Assembly (NCBI GenBank): GCA_028278125.1
Contig: JANQEY010000074.1
Span: 1 to 64,000, forward strand
Length of the DNA stretch: 64,000 nucleotides
Reading direction: 5' to 3'
Origin: a bacterium
GTDB lineage: Bacteria; Electryoneota; Electryoneia; Electryoneales; Electryoneaceae
Part shown: piece by piece, positions 28,015 to 37,878 of the stretch
Position numbering within the stretch: the stretch's first letter is position 1
Layout: every line of letters starts with the position of its first letter
Program-made: the position numbers and the translations under genes
The notes under the pieces: generated by a model
The model's database searches: none
Told to the model about the DNA's origin: nothing
What the model saw: only the letters and a program-made list of their open reading frames with translations

Positions 28015-29790
28015 TTATTTCAGATACAACACTTTGCCGACATCTCTACCCATGTTTGATGAAATGTTCACCAGGTATATACCACTTGAAAGATTCACCG
28101 GTGTCCAGGTTACTCGGCTGTATCCCGGTTGTACACCTGCCAGTTCCTCTGTATAAACCAAGCGGCCATCTATTGAATACCAGTAAACGTTCAAATCTCC
28201 AACCTCTGGTACGGCGATCTCCACTTCAACGGTTGGATTGAATGGATTAGGAAAGATCTTATTTATTCCAAATTGCACTGGTACTGATGTTCTAAGATTA
28301 TCTTCAACACTTACAAAATCAACGACTAGCGGGTACGGAGCATAAAAATATTGGTCGGCATGATAAAAATCATCAACCTGAGCGTAAAGATAGTATGTAC
28401 TATCATCCAAATACTGGTTAGTTATTGTCCAATTGAATGAATCCTCGCCATTAATCACCGGTAGTCCATAACCACTTGGAATCCATGTTCCTAATGTGTC
28501 GAACGGGGGAGTTTCAAAGAAGAAGTTAATTGTTGCAGCCTCATAATCCGGTGAATTATATGCTTCAAAATGAACTTCTAAAACCGTGTCAGGATTGGTA
28601 ACTGAAACTTGTTCGGTACCGAAAGTAATAAAATTCATCCACGGTGAAAGCTGTGCACCATTAATATAGACCGTATCTATTTTCACGTTATTTGAATCGC
28701 TACGTTCTTCAACAAGGCTGTCCGCATCCAGTGCAACTGCAAACGATATGTACCCGGTATCCTGCGGAAGATAGGTCATAGTGAACAGTGTATCATAGGT
28801 AATCCCATATCTTGAAGTGGGCCAATGGTATGTGATCGTATCTTGTGGTAAATCCCAGATATGTATATCATCATCGAGATTTTCGTCGATGTAAATCACG
28901 TGGTTTACTTCCATTCCCGGATCCGGTCCACTAGCTTCAAAATCTATCTTGAACCTGATGGGATCATTTACATGAAGCTGAAAATATTCCCATGATATGT
29001 TATCAGCATCCATGTATTTGAAATTAATCAAGTCAAAATCGAACAAACCATCAAACTCACCGACACTGAAATCATCAACAACAATACCGTAATCAAGGGG
29101 ATCAGGCGGAGGTCCGCCACGAGTATTATCGTTGGACTTAAAATAGAGAGCTATATAGGTTTCATCACGTTGATGGAGCACCATCTCATCATCATAAAAA
29201 GGCATATAACTGACTGAGTCACCTGCTGAATCCAGATCAGCGAAGTTCCATTCAGCGTTCCACCATGATCCACCAGTGGTTCCCTGGGCAAAGAAAAAAG
29301 CTGTGCAGCAATTTTCCATCGTTCCCAGATTATCCTCGTTGTCAGTTACCAGCAGACGAAAATCATCACCAGCTCCCTCGTTATAGGGTTCAAGGCTACC
29401 CCAGAAATAAAAAACTCCACCAGCTTCTACCATATCCTCAGTTAAAAGAACCGGACCCCAGACTGCCCAGGCATTCATATCTTCAGGGTATGTATCAACT
29501 CCTGCTTCCCGATCATTGGGAAGGCCTGCGCACCAGATAGCCCGGTAGTATCCAGGAATCCCAACGCGGTAGACAGTACTGTCTTCTTTGCCCCAAGTAT
29601 GATCTTCATCAGGACCAGGTGGCCAGGGTATACAAAACCATTCAGTTGGCCTGCCATCAATAATACCTGTTGACCACGGCCAGTCCAGGTTAGACTCTTC
29701 AAAATTCTCATTGAAATTTAATTGTCCGATGGCAGTGAAAGGACCACCTGCCATTAAGACCAACAGTAAACAAATCGCAGCAACTCTCAT
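28015..29790 (-). CDS. Secreted T9SS cargo protein, tandem paralog 2
   Basis: 591 residues, same length and architecture as the gene at 26045: signal peptide, jellyroll-like domain with the W-P-W-S-T-G and E-N-C-C-T-A-F-F-F blocks, CARDB-like domain, beta domain, T9SS type A domain ending K-V-L-Y-L-K. The similarity extends into the flanking intergenic DNA, so the unit was duplicated together with its promoter. GGGAGACAAA precedes the ATG. Differences are spread over the whole length, which fits divergence under selection rather than a very recent copy. Confidence 0.8.
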   Translation of the reverse strand: MRVAAICLLLVLMAGGPFTAIGQLNFNENFEESNLDWPWSTGIIDGRPTEWFCIPWPPGPDEDHTWGKEDSTVYRVGIPGYYRAIWCAGLPNDREAGVDTYPEDMNAWAVWGPVLLTEDMVEAGGVFYFWGSLEPYNEGAGDDFRLLVTDNEDNLGTMENCCTAFFFAQGTTGGSWWNAEWNFADLDSAGDSVSYMPFYDDEMVLHQRDETYIALYFKSNDNTRGGPPPDPLDYGIVVDDFSVGEFDGLFDFDLINFKYMDADNISWEYFQLHVNDPIRFKIDFEASGPDPGMEVNHVIYIDENLDDDIHIWDLPQDTITYHWPTSRYGITYDTLFTMTYLPQDTGYISFAVALDADSLVEERSDSNNVKIDTVYINGAQLSPWMNFITFGTEQVSVTNPDTVLEVHFEAYNSPDYEAATINFFFETPPFDTLGTWIPSGYGLPVINGEDSFNWTITNQYLDDSTYYLYAQVDDFYHADQYFYAPYPLVVDFVSVEDNLRTSVPVQFGINKIFPNPFNPTVEVEIAVPEVGDLNVYWYSIDGRLVYTEELAGVQPGYSRVTWTPVNLSSGIYLVNISSNMGRDVGKVLYLK

Positions 29791-29919
29791 TTTGTCTCCC
29801 TTTGAGAAATCTTGGCTTGCGGCTCTAAATTGTCGAGATGCGGATATGTCAACTGGGCATACTTCTCTTTACCAAAACCAGAGTGATACTCTGTGGTTAG
29901 ACGATGCGAGGATTTTACA

Positions 29920-29948
29920 AGATAATTATAGAGTATTTATGAATCAAG
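29920..29948 (-). promoter_or_regulatory. Putative promoter, copy 3 of the repeated promoter region
   Basis: Minus strand TTGATT (29948-29943), 17 bases, TATCTT (29925-29920). The rest of the leader has diverged, but the two hexamers are retained, which supports them as functional. Confidence 0.45.
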
Positions 29949-29960
29949 GACTGTAAATAG

Positions 29961-30510
29961 TTTTCTTTTAAAACATTAGAAAAATCATTACTGTTACATT
30001 TTTTCGATAGGAATTATTTTAAGCTTAGGTATAAAATATTAACGCCGGGGAGGGATAGGCCCCGGCGCTCGCATGAAGAAAAGTTTCCGGCCTGCTCACT
30101 CATTCAGGCCAAGTGTCACTTCTTATGTGACACTTCAATATGGGAGGAGACTCATGTATTATTAAAAAGTGACAGTGCAAAATTCTGACAACTTTGCATA
30201 GCTCCTCTATGGAGCTCGTTGTAAGAAAACTCACCACTATCACCCGGGATGAAATTCATTTTCCTGTTAGACGAATAGATGTCTATCATCATCATCATTA
30301 ACAACTTGCAGGGTTGAATAAACCTGGCCGAACGAAATCAGGGCAGTCAATAAAGAACCCAGGATGAAAAAACTGTTTAATACTAACTTCACTTTTTTCT
30401 ACCTCCATCTTAACGTCTATATTATATATATGCAAACATCATGCCCAAGGTTCCAAATGAGAAGTATGGAAGATTATTCCAGAAAGAATTTCTTTTCTCA
30501 TTTGGGTATA
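29961..30510. other. Non-coding region inside the T9SS array
   Basis: About 550 bp without a convincing gene. It holds the triple-hairpin element at 30043-30135 and a smaller hairpin AGCTCC/GGAGCT near 30200. A short reading frame at 30364-30555 runs through the terminator of the neighbouring gene and is not accepted. Confidence 0.6.
30043..30135 (-). ncRNA. Three consecutive perfect hairpins, possible structured RNA
   Basis: Read on the minus strand: AAGTGTCAC/GTGACACTT (30135-30111, 9 bp), GGCCTG/CAGGCC (6 bp, around 30110-30089), CGCCGGGG/CCCCGGCG (30067-30043, 8 bp), the last followed by TTAATATTTTAT like a terminator. This could be a small RNA or a leader of the gene at 28015. It could also be a cluster of palindromic repeats. 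No known family recognised. Confidence 0.3.
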
Positions 30511-30540
30511 AAAAAAGGCTGCCGAAACCGACAGCCTTCT
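30511..30540 (-). terminator. Terminator for T9SS paralog 3
   Basis: Minus strand AAGGCTG (30538-30532) pairs with CAGCCTT (30521-30515) and continues into a run of T down to 30511. It lies 22 bp after the stop at 30563. Confidence 0.85.
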
Positions 30541-30562
30541 TATCTTGAATTTTAAATATTGC

Positions 30563-32359
30563 TTACTTGAGGTAGAGAACCTTACTGGTGGCGTTACCCA
30601 TTTGAGAAGATACTCTCAGCAGGTACATTCCACTGGAAAGATTATCCGGTGTCCAGGTTAATCTCCTGTAGCCGGGTTGTACACCCTGTATTGATTCAGA
30701 ATGCACCAACCTTCCTTCAAGTGAGTACCAGGAGACGTTGAGGTCACCAGCTTGAGGAACCGCTATCTCCACTTCAACTGTCGGGTTGAATGGATTAGGA
30801 TACACGCTCTCAATACCAAATTTTTCCGGTACTGCCGCCAGGTCATTATATCCTTCACTTATATCATCATGATCAACAATCAATGGGAATGGAGCATAAA
30901 AATATTGGCTCGGGAAGAAAAAATCATCAACCTGGGCATAGAGGTTGTATTCCGCATTACTATAGTCTTCGTTGATAGTCCAGCTGAATGAATCCGGACC
31001 GTTCAGCACCGGCAGATAATATCCACTCTGAATCCATGTTCCTAATGTGTCGAACGGCTCGAAATCATAGAAGAAACTGATTGAGGCACCTTCAAGCTCT
31101 GGAGAATTGTATGCCTCGAAGTTAACCTCTATAATTGTTTCAAAGGTATCAACAATTATCGCTTCAGTGCTGAAAGTAAAGAAGTTCATCCATGGTGCAA
31201 GCTGAGCCTGGTTAATGTAAACGGTATCGATCTTGATGTTGTTACTATCGCTCCACTCTTCTGCCAGGCTGTCGGAATCCAACGCTATTGCAAACGACAT
31301 GTACCCGGTATCCTGTGGCACATAAGTCATAGGGAAAAGTGTATCGTGTACAACTCCATACCGCGAAGTAGGCCACTGGAAGGTTACTGTATCCTGTGGT
31401 AAATCCCAGATGTGCACATCATCATCGAGGTTATCATCAATATAGATCACATGGTTTACTTCAACCTCCGGATCGGGCCCACGAGCTTCGAAGTCTATCC
31501 TCAACCTTATGGGATCGTTGACATGTAACTCGTAATACTCGCGAGATATGTCATCCGCTTCCATGTAGCGTAGATCATAGAGGTCAAAGTCGAACAAACC
31601 ATCATCAAACCCGACACTGAAGTCATCCACCACGATACCAAAGTCTAAAGGTGCAGGTGGAGGTCCACCACGTTCGAAGTTATTAGACATGAAATAGAGA
31701 CAAATATATGTTTCATCTCGTTCATGGAGAACCATTTCATCATCGTAGAACGGCATATAACTGACCGAGTCTCCTGCCGAATCCAAGTCAGCATAGTTCC
31801 ACTCGGCATTCCACCAGAGTCCACCGGTTGTTCCCTGTCCGAAGAAGAACGCCTCGCAGCAGTCCTCCATGTTGCCAATATTGTCCTCATTGTCCGTGAC
31901 CAGCAGGCGGAAATCGTCGCCGGCACCCTCCTGGTACAGCTCAATGCTACCCCAGAAATAGAAGACTCCCCCGGCTTCCTGCATATCCTCGGTAACCAGG
32001 TATGGACCCCAACAGGCCCAGGAATTCATGTTCTCCGGGTATGTATCAACACCTGGCTCCCTGTCATTTGGGAGACCGGCACACCAGATTGCCCGGTAAT
32101 ATCCCGGTACACCAACCCGGTAGACAGTACTGTCTTCCTTACCCCAGGTGTGCCACGGTCCGGGACCGGGAGGCCACGGTAAACAGAACCATTCTGTTGT
32201 CCTGTTCTCAATAATGCCTGTACTCCAGGGCCAGGCGACATCGCTCTCTTCATATGTCTCGTTAAATGATGTATGCCAGAAAGCATTCACATTCCCAAAC
32301 GCCACCATTACCAGCAGAATAACAAGACACAGAAGACAGGATTTTTTCTGCAAATTCAT
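30563..32359 (-). CDS. Secreted T9SS cargo protein, tandem paralog 3
   Basis: 598 residues, same architecture as the genes at 26045 and 28015: signal peptide (hydrophobic L-C-L-V-I-L-L-V-M-V-A-F-G), jellyroll-like domain (S-D-V-A-W-P-W-S-T-G, D-C-C-E-A-F-F-F), CARDB-like domain, beta domain, T9SS type A domain (Y-P-N-P-F-N-P-T, final K-V-L-Y-L-K). The conserved paired cysteines in the D/N-C-C motif may form a disulfide or bind metal. GGGGAGGAG precedes the ATG. It lies 126 bp downstream of the selenoprotein pair and may share their transcript. Confidence 0.8.
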   Translation of the reverse strand: MNLQKKSCLLCLVILLVMVAFGNVNAFWHTSFNETYEESDVAWPWSTGIIENRTTEWFCLPWPPGPGPWHTWGKEDSTVYRVGVPGYYRAIWCAGLPNDREPGVDTYPENMNSWACWGPYLVTEDMQEAGGVFYFWGSIELYQEGAGDDFRLLVTDNEDNIGNMEDCCEAFFFGQGTTGGLWWNAEWNYADLDSAGDSVSYMPFYDDEMVLHERDETYICLYFMSNNFERGGPPPAPLDFGIVVDDFSVGFDDGLFDFDLYDLRYMEADDISREYYELHVNDPIRLRIDFEARGPDPEVEVNHVIYIDDNLDDDVHIWDLPQDTVTFQWPTSRYGVVHDTLFPMTYVPQDTGYMSFAIALDSDSLAEEWSDSNNIKIDTVYINQAQLAPWMNFFTFSTEAIIVDTFETIIEVNFEAYNSPELEGASISFFYDFEPFDTLGTWIQSGYYLPVLNGPDSFSWTINEDYSNAEYNLYAQVDDFFFPSQYFYAPFPLIVDHDDISEGYNDLAAVPEKFGIESVYPNPFNPTVEVEIAVPQAGDLNVSWYSLEGRLVHSESIQGVQPGYRRLTWTPDNLSSGMYLLRVSSQMGNATSKVLYLK

Positions 32360-32485
32360 TTTTCACTCCTCCCCTTCGCGCGAACCGTACGAAGGCATTT
32401 CATCCGCTGAATGCAAACGGGGGATGCATTTATATCCTGCCGGTACGCAGGTGGCCGCAATACCGGCAGAATAAAAAGTTAAGAT

Positions 32486-34531
32486 TTATTTCAGTAACAG
32501 CATTTTCCGAGTTTCGGCAAAACTCTGGCTTTCACCGGTCGCCGAAAGACGGTAAAAATATACACCACTGGCTGAATTATCAGCATTCCATGTGAAGTTG
32601 TGATGTCCGGCCTGGTAAGCCCCATCCGCCAACCTGGCCACTTCACGGCCTGTAATATCGAATATAGTTAATATAATACGAGAATTAGCCGGAAGCGAAA
32701 GAGAAATCTCTGTTGAGGGATTAAAGGGGTTCGGATAATTCTGATGCAATTGGTATTTTTCAGGCAGGGAATTGCCTGCTAAATCGTCATCTACACCATC
32801 ATAATCCCATGTGGTCATATAATCCAGCACTCCACGCATCAGTGCAGTTCGATCTTCAGCTGTCGCTATGGCTTCAAATGGGAAACCTGTCAGGAAAGTC
32901 CGGTAGTTCTCACCTTCATTGCGAATAGCTGCCCGGCGGATATTGTCTGCATATTTCATGCAGGTAACCCCGTTTCCGAATTCGTCGATGTAGCATGGAA
33001 CTCTAAGGTTATCTGCACCATCACCACCGACAAGGTCAAACTCCAGGTCACCGGTTACAGGATCATCACCAAGACTGTATACGTGGGTATTATCCTCGTC
33101 GTTATAATAACTTTCGTAACTTGCGCCCATCATATTCATCAATTGAGTCGCCCATAATTCATGAGCCATGTCGCTGCCGCTCATGAAGAGGTTGCCACCC
33201 ATATTCAGGTAGTCTACAAGTCCGTTTGTTACAGTGGTATCAAGTTCTCCACCATCACCCAGGTACCAGATGACCATTTCAATATCCGAGAGAAGCAGAT
33301 CATCCATGTTCAGGGGATGAGGAGTCTCTTCCCAGATTCCATAACTGACAAGATCATCTGTTTCAATCGCTGCATTTATAGCGCTGGTGAAGTATTCAGA
33401 GTAGAGACCTTCCGGATCTCCATTAACGATCAACACCTGCTCTTGTGCTGATGTCTGGGCGAAGAATGAGAACTCAAACGTGTTTTCAGGATCTCCCTGT
33501 GATGTAACTGTGATCGAAAATTCACCATTTTCATTGGCAACATCACCGGGTATCAGTGATACGGTGCTGGTGTATTCTCCCAGGGGATCAAGAGCGATAG
33601 TTGAGTTACCGGTCTGTTCACCATCAGGAGTTGTATACATTATACTCCAACCGTCCGGCAATCCATCGGTATTAACCGTTATATCAAGGACATCGTCCAA
33701 TATTCCCAAGTTTATCAGGCCTATGGTGTATGTACTAGTCTCACCCGGATCAACAAGGTGGGTTGTATTGCCACCCTGCCACGCATCAAAGTCGTAGAGT
33801 GGGGTCATCTGGACAACCGCCGCCTGCGCGACTGACTGGGTCAGGTCATTCTGGACAAATGCCACCACCTTAACGTTTTCCTGGACAAGGTCTTCACCGT
33901 TAAACTCTATAGGCCAGTCATGAGTAACGGTAAACGTCTCGGTATCATTCTGATCCAGGTCAACTGTAAAACCATCCGGATCAGGGACAAATTCCAACAG
34001 GTCGCTGTACCAGTCATCAATTGCTGCACCATCCCAATAGATGTACCCAGTAAGAAGCGCTATCCTGAGAGTGTGGTTATCACCGATTATCACATCTTCG
34101 GTTGAAACTACAACGTCAGCAATCAGTTCATCACCATCAACATAGGCGGTAAGATCAATCGCACATGGCGCAGCCTGGGCGACACGGTTATTATAAGCCT
34201 CATTTAAACTGGCTGCATTAAAACCTTCATATAACAATGTCCCATCTACAACCAGTGTGGGTGTTACACCCATGTCATAATAGGTAGACCATCTAGCTAC
34301 ATGATGAGCACCCATGTGATCTGTCCATGGATCTGTTCCAGCATGGTATACAATTACTGCAACTTCTGCTTCATGTAATTCTTCAAAGTTGTGTAAAGCC
34401 TGTCCCGCAGGCCCACACGGTCCTCAAGTATGTTGTGTTAACTCTTCGAAGAGGACAATACGGGGGAACGCATGCAACGATCCAACCAGCAAACCAACTA
34501 TGGCCAAACCGACAGCAACTTTTTTCAACAT
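32486..34531 (-). CDS. Predicted selenoprotein: secreted Omp28/thioredoxin-like protein with UGPC site and T9SS sorting domain (copy 1)
   Basis: 681 residues if the in-frame TGA at 34426-34424 (codon 36) is read as selenocysteine. From the ATG at 34531 (AAGGGAAAG upstream) come a clean signal peptide (M-L-K-K-V ... S-L-H-A), then V-L-F-E-E-L-T-Q-H-T-U-G-P-C-G-P-A, a thioredoxin-like redox site with Sec replacing the first Cys. A helix and strand follow, and a T-P-T-L cis-Pro loop at residue 91, as in Omp28-like thioredoxin folds. Next are a beta-sandwich, a glutamine-amidotransferase-like domain (V-L-I-V-N-G-D-P-E-G, G-G-N-L-F-M-S-G) and a T9SS type A domain. Conventional calling from 34315 loses the signal and redox site. 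A plain nonsense mutation is unlikely because the neighbour has the same TGA. It follows the second copy by 27 bp. Confidence 0.85.
34391..34426 (-). promoter_or_regulatory. bSECIS-like stem-loop after the TGA of copy 1
   Basis: Immediately 3' of the TGA (34426-34424) the mRNA can form GTGTGGGCCTG / CAGGCTTTACAC with loop CGGGA; two G-T pairs and a bulged T are in the lower stem. The G-rich apical loop begins about 16 nt after the TGA, within the range described for bacterial SECIS elements. Confidence 0.7.
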
Positions 34532-34558
34532 GTCTTTCCCTTTCGTTCACAATCCTGT

Positions 34559-36595
34559 TTATTTCAATAGCAGCATTTTCCTGATGCTATCAAAACTTCC
34601 GTATTCACCAGTCGCTGTAATCTTGTAGAAATACATGCCCGAAGTTGCGTCTTCAGCGTCCCAGGTGACACTATGATAACCCGGCTCCATAGATTGGTTA
34701 GCCAGAACAGCTATTTCCCTTCCCATTACATCAAAGACGGTTAATGTTACCTGCGCCATCTCCGGAAGAGAAAATGCTATATCTGTCGTTGGATTAAATG
34801 GATTTGGATAGTTCTGGTACAGTGTAAATGACTCAGGGATAACATTCTCAAGTCCTGCCTCCGGTGTTGAGAGTATATCCAGGTCGGTAAGATAACCAAG
34901 AATTCCCAGCATTAACTGGTTACGTCCATCCTCTGTAGCGATGGCTTCAAATGGGAATCCCATAATATATGTTTTGTATGTATCGGTTTCGTTCCTGATT
35001 GCAGCCCTGCGGACATTTGTATACATCAGGCTGGCAACACCATCACCTGCGATTACCATTGAGCTTGGTTGACGACGGTTATTTGCCCCATCGCCACCTT
35101 CAATATCAACATCAAGATCGCCGGATATAGGATCATCGTCATCGGGACTGAATACATTGTCTCCATCGGCGTAATGACTCTGGAAACCGGCACCCATCAT
35201 CCCAAGCAAAGGATATAGTGACATATGATCAGGGGCATCAGTGCCGCTGATACAAAGGTTTCCACCAGCGCTAAGGTAATCCTGGAGAGCAGTAGCTTCT
35301 GCAGCTTCAATAGTACCGCCATCACCCAGGTACCACAGCACGAGATCGATATCCGCAGCTGCCAGGTCTTCGGTGTTTAGAACATAATCAGCTTCTGGCC
35401 AGACACCATAAGCACTAGCCGCATCCAGTTCGGTTGCGGCATCCATGGCGTTTGTATAATAGGCGCTATAAGCTCCTGCCGGATCACCATTTACTACAAG
35501 CACAGGACTGGCATTCTGGACATAAAGATCAAATTCATAAACCGGGGCAACATCAGAACCCTGTGAACTGATATTGAAGCTGATAATTCCACTCGCTCCT
35601 TCAGAAGCGTCAGTTTCAAGTGTTAAGACACTGGTGAAATCTTCAAATGAAGCGACTGCGATGCTGGAGTTACCATATTCTACACCATCCGGCGTAGTAT
35701 ATGAGAAATTCCATCCTACGGGAAGACCGTCAGTGTTTACTTCTATATCATAAACATCATCTTCCGTTCCGATGTTCAGGAAAAATACTTCAAAAGTCGC
35801 ACTTTCTTCAGGATTAACAAGATGTGCCTGGTTGTCTACAGTTGCCAAATAATAATATGGTGGTGCTCCCATTCCTGATAACGCTGCCTGGCGTACTTCC
35901 TGGTCCGCATCATTCTGAACAAAAGCCACAACTGAGACATTGTCTTCTTCCAGGTCCTCGTCGTTAAAATTGATAGGCCAGGGGAATGTCACATTAAATT
36001 CTTGTGTACTGTTGGCTGCGATATCTACGTCCAAACCGTCCGGATCAGGTGAGAATTCCAGTAAACTGTGATACCAGTGTTGGATAAAGGTACCGTACCA
36101 TTGAATATAGTTTGACACCAGTGCGAAGCGAATTTTATGATTGCCACCAATCGCTTCATCGCCTGTTGTTACAATGGCAGTGACATCAATCTCATCTCCT
36201 ATATTCATAGGTATGAGTTCTATACTGCATGGGCTTTCAATATCAATCCTGGTATCAAAAGCGCTGCTTAGATCTGCTTCACCAAAGCCTACATGCCTGA
36301 TGGTACCGTCTACATCCACTGTTGGAGTAAACTGAACCCCGTAATAATTATGCCAGCGTTCCTGGTGGTGTGCACCGTTGTATTGCGTCCAGGGATCGTT
36401 ACCCGCATGGTAAACAATCACCGCTGTTTCATCTGCATTGTTTTCGTGAAACTCGTGTAGGGCCTCCGCCGCAGGCCCACAACTTCCTCAAGTATGTTGT
36501 GTAGTCTCTTCAAAGAGAACTACTCGGGGGAAAGCATAAAGGGAGGCAGTAACTAGGAATAATACTACAACAAAAATCGGTAACCGTTTAATCAT
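34559..36595 (-). CDS. Predicted selenoprotein: secreted Omp28/thioredoxin-like protein with UGSC site and T9SS sorting domain (copy 2)
   Basis: 678 residues with the TGA at 36490-36488 (codon 36) as selenocysteine. AGGAGG precedes the ATG at 36595. Signal peptide (I-F-V-V-V-L-F-L-V-T-A-S-L-Y-A), then V-L-F-E-E-T-T-Q-H-T-U-G-S-C-G-P-A, with the cis-Pro loop T-P-T-V at residue 91. Sec, Cys and Pro are at exactly the same positions as in copy 1. The remaining domains also match: a beta-sandwich, an amidotransferase-like domain (V-L-V-V-N-G-D-P-A-G, G-G-N-L-C-I-S-G) and a T9SS type A domain (Y-P-N-P-F-N-P-T, final M-L-L-L-K). Probably exported, folded in the periplasm and surface-anchored. It is the first gene of the pair. 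Selenocysteine machinery (selA, selB, selC, selD) is not in the window. Confidence 0.85.
36456..36490 (-). promoter_or_regulatory. bSECIS-like stem-loop after the TGA of copy 2
   Basis: TGT-GGGCCT pairs with AGGCCC-(T)-ACA around loop GCGGCGG; the loop starts 16 nt after the TGA at 36490-36488. Compared with copy 1 the same stem is kept, G-T wobbles there being G-C pairs here, with the bulged T in the same place. Confidence 0.7.
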
Positions 36596-36835
36596 CAGAT
36601 CCTCCTGTCCACAAAGATTTGTCAATGTACCTCGTTTTACTTTAAGTCCTAATCATTTAAAATACATACTATACCTGCAGGTTCACAAGTCAGTATCGCT
36701 AAATAAAATACCCGCTTCTCAAATTTTGATTTCGCCGTAACCATTTTTAATTCCATATTTTGCTTATATTAACAACATCTATACGATAAAAAATTCTGAT
36801 TTTGGATAACGTCTGGGAAACAAAAATAAAACTTA

Positions 36836-37741
36836 TCAGAGGTTAAATTGAAAGGCGGCCAAAGTATCTTCAGGAATTAATTCGGGATCCAGGAATAAAA
36901 CGGTCCATCCACCTGGTTCCGGAAAATTTACTTCTCCCGAATAAAAACCATTCTCATTATGAACAGGATTTGTGTTATTTGAACTGGGCTCAAGGTTAGT
37001 TGTTCGCTGGACAGCGACATCAAGTAACATTGTCGTATCAGGCTCAAACTTCAACAATCCTAATGATGATTTCCAGATTTGCACAGTAAATCGTTGTACT
37101 CCGATAACTGGAACATCAGGTATACGCCATGCAGTAACATTCCGCTCGAATTCAACGCCATGTTCTATAACCCTGGCAAAGGGCCTGGCCTGTTCAACAT
37201 CAAGTTCGATATAAGAAATATTACGCTCATCACCGTTTTTCCAGGTAAACTCAACCAACCAGTCTCCCTGGTTAGGGGGCACTATATAACCATCAAAAAC
37301 ATCAATATCACTTTTATATTCCAGGGTGTTCGAACATGGCGCACCTATTACCTGGTCGTCTTCTTCCCGTAACAAGCTGAGCTGCATTGACACATCCGCC
37401 ACGGGATCTAGGTTGATAGAATCTATTCCAGGTAAATCACCGTACACAATGATCCTGATTGAATCAAATTCTGCAACAGGTGCCACGGACAGACCATACA
37501 GCTCAAGCACGGATTCTCCAAGAATAAAATCATCCCAAAAATAGTAACCTTTTATTCTCGGATCGTTTTCTTCATTTGAATCATTATCACAACCGGTAAA
37601 AACAAATCCCAGGATAAGGACTAAGAGAAAATACTTCAGGACAGATATTGAACAGTGAGATTTGAACCAAGAGGAAGAATGTTTTCTTGCGTTGGTAGAG
37701 TTTCTCTTCACCGGCTGCACTACAGATGACTCCCTGTTCAA
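36836..37741 (-). CDS. Putative lipoprotein with two YtkA/FixH-like beta domains
   Basis: 301 residues at most. A hydrophobic segment with lipobox F-T-G-C at about residue 50 is followed by D-N-D-S-N-E-E-N-D. Two similar beta units follow; each ends in a turn with P-x-x-G-x-W: P-P-N-Q-G-D-W-L-V-E-F and P-E-P-G-G-W-T-V-L-F, as in YtkA-like domains. The 30-residue leader before the hydrophobic part and the TTG start make the true start uncertain; no better start codon sits next to the signal. About 240 bp to the selenoprotein start holds no gene. Confidence 0.6.
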   Translation of the reverse strand: MNRESSVVQPVKRNSTNARKHSSSWFKSHCSISVLKYFLLVLILGFVFTGCDNDSNEENDPRIKGYYFWDDFILGESVLELYGLSVAPVAEFDSIRIIVYGDLPGIDSINLDPVADVSMQLSLLREEDDQVIGAPCSNTLEYKSDIDVFDGYIVPPNQGDWLVEFTWKNGDERNISYIELDVEQARPFARVIEHGVEFERNVTAWRIPDVPVIGVQRFTVQIWKSSLGLLKFEPDTTMLLDVAVQRTTNLEPSSNNTNPVHNENGFYSGEVNFPEPGGWTVLFLDPELIPEDTLAAFQFNL

Positions 37742-37819
37742 TCGATACCTGTATTCGTTGAGATTCAGTATGCAGTATTCAACGAGGACGAATAAGCCTT
37801 AAGATAGTAATTCAGGACG

Positions 37820-37849
37820 TAAAAAACCGCATTCATCAGAGAATGCGGT
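37820..37849 (-). terminator. Terminator for the small zinc-ribbon gene
   Basis: Minus strand ACCGCATTC (37849-37841) pairs perfectly with GAATGCGGT (37834-37826), followed by a run of T. It lies about 30 bp after the stop at 37879. Confidence 0.85.
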
Positions 37850-37878
37850 CTAAAACTTATTTGCCGGCATAATATTGA

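Noticed and set aside
30364..30555. A 63-codon plus-strand frame within the T9SS array
   Set aside because: It runs through the terminator hairpin of the neighbouring gene and has no family resemblance.
34316..34531. The upstream part of the first T9SS/Omp28 gene read as a pseudogene broken by a nonsense codon
   Set aside because: The neighbouring paralog carries TGA at the same codon, the frame is intact on both sides, the signal peptide and redox site are kept, and a SECIS-like hairpin follows each TGA.
32486..36595. A general reassignment of TGA to an amino acid in this genome
   Set aside because: TGA is used as a normal stop by several genes here, for example the GT2 gene (14630-14632), the small membrane protein ending at 56309 and the Cys-rich gene ending at 60683.
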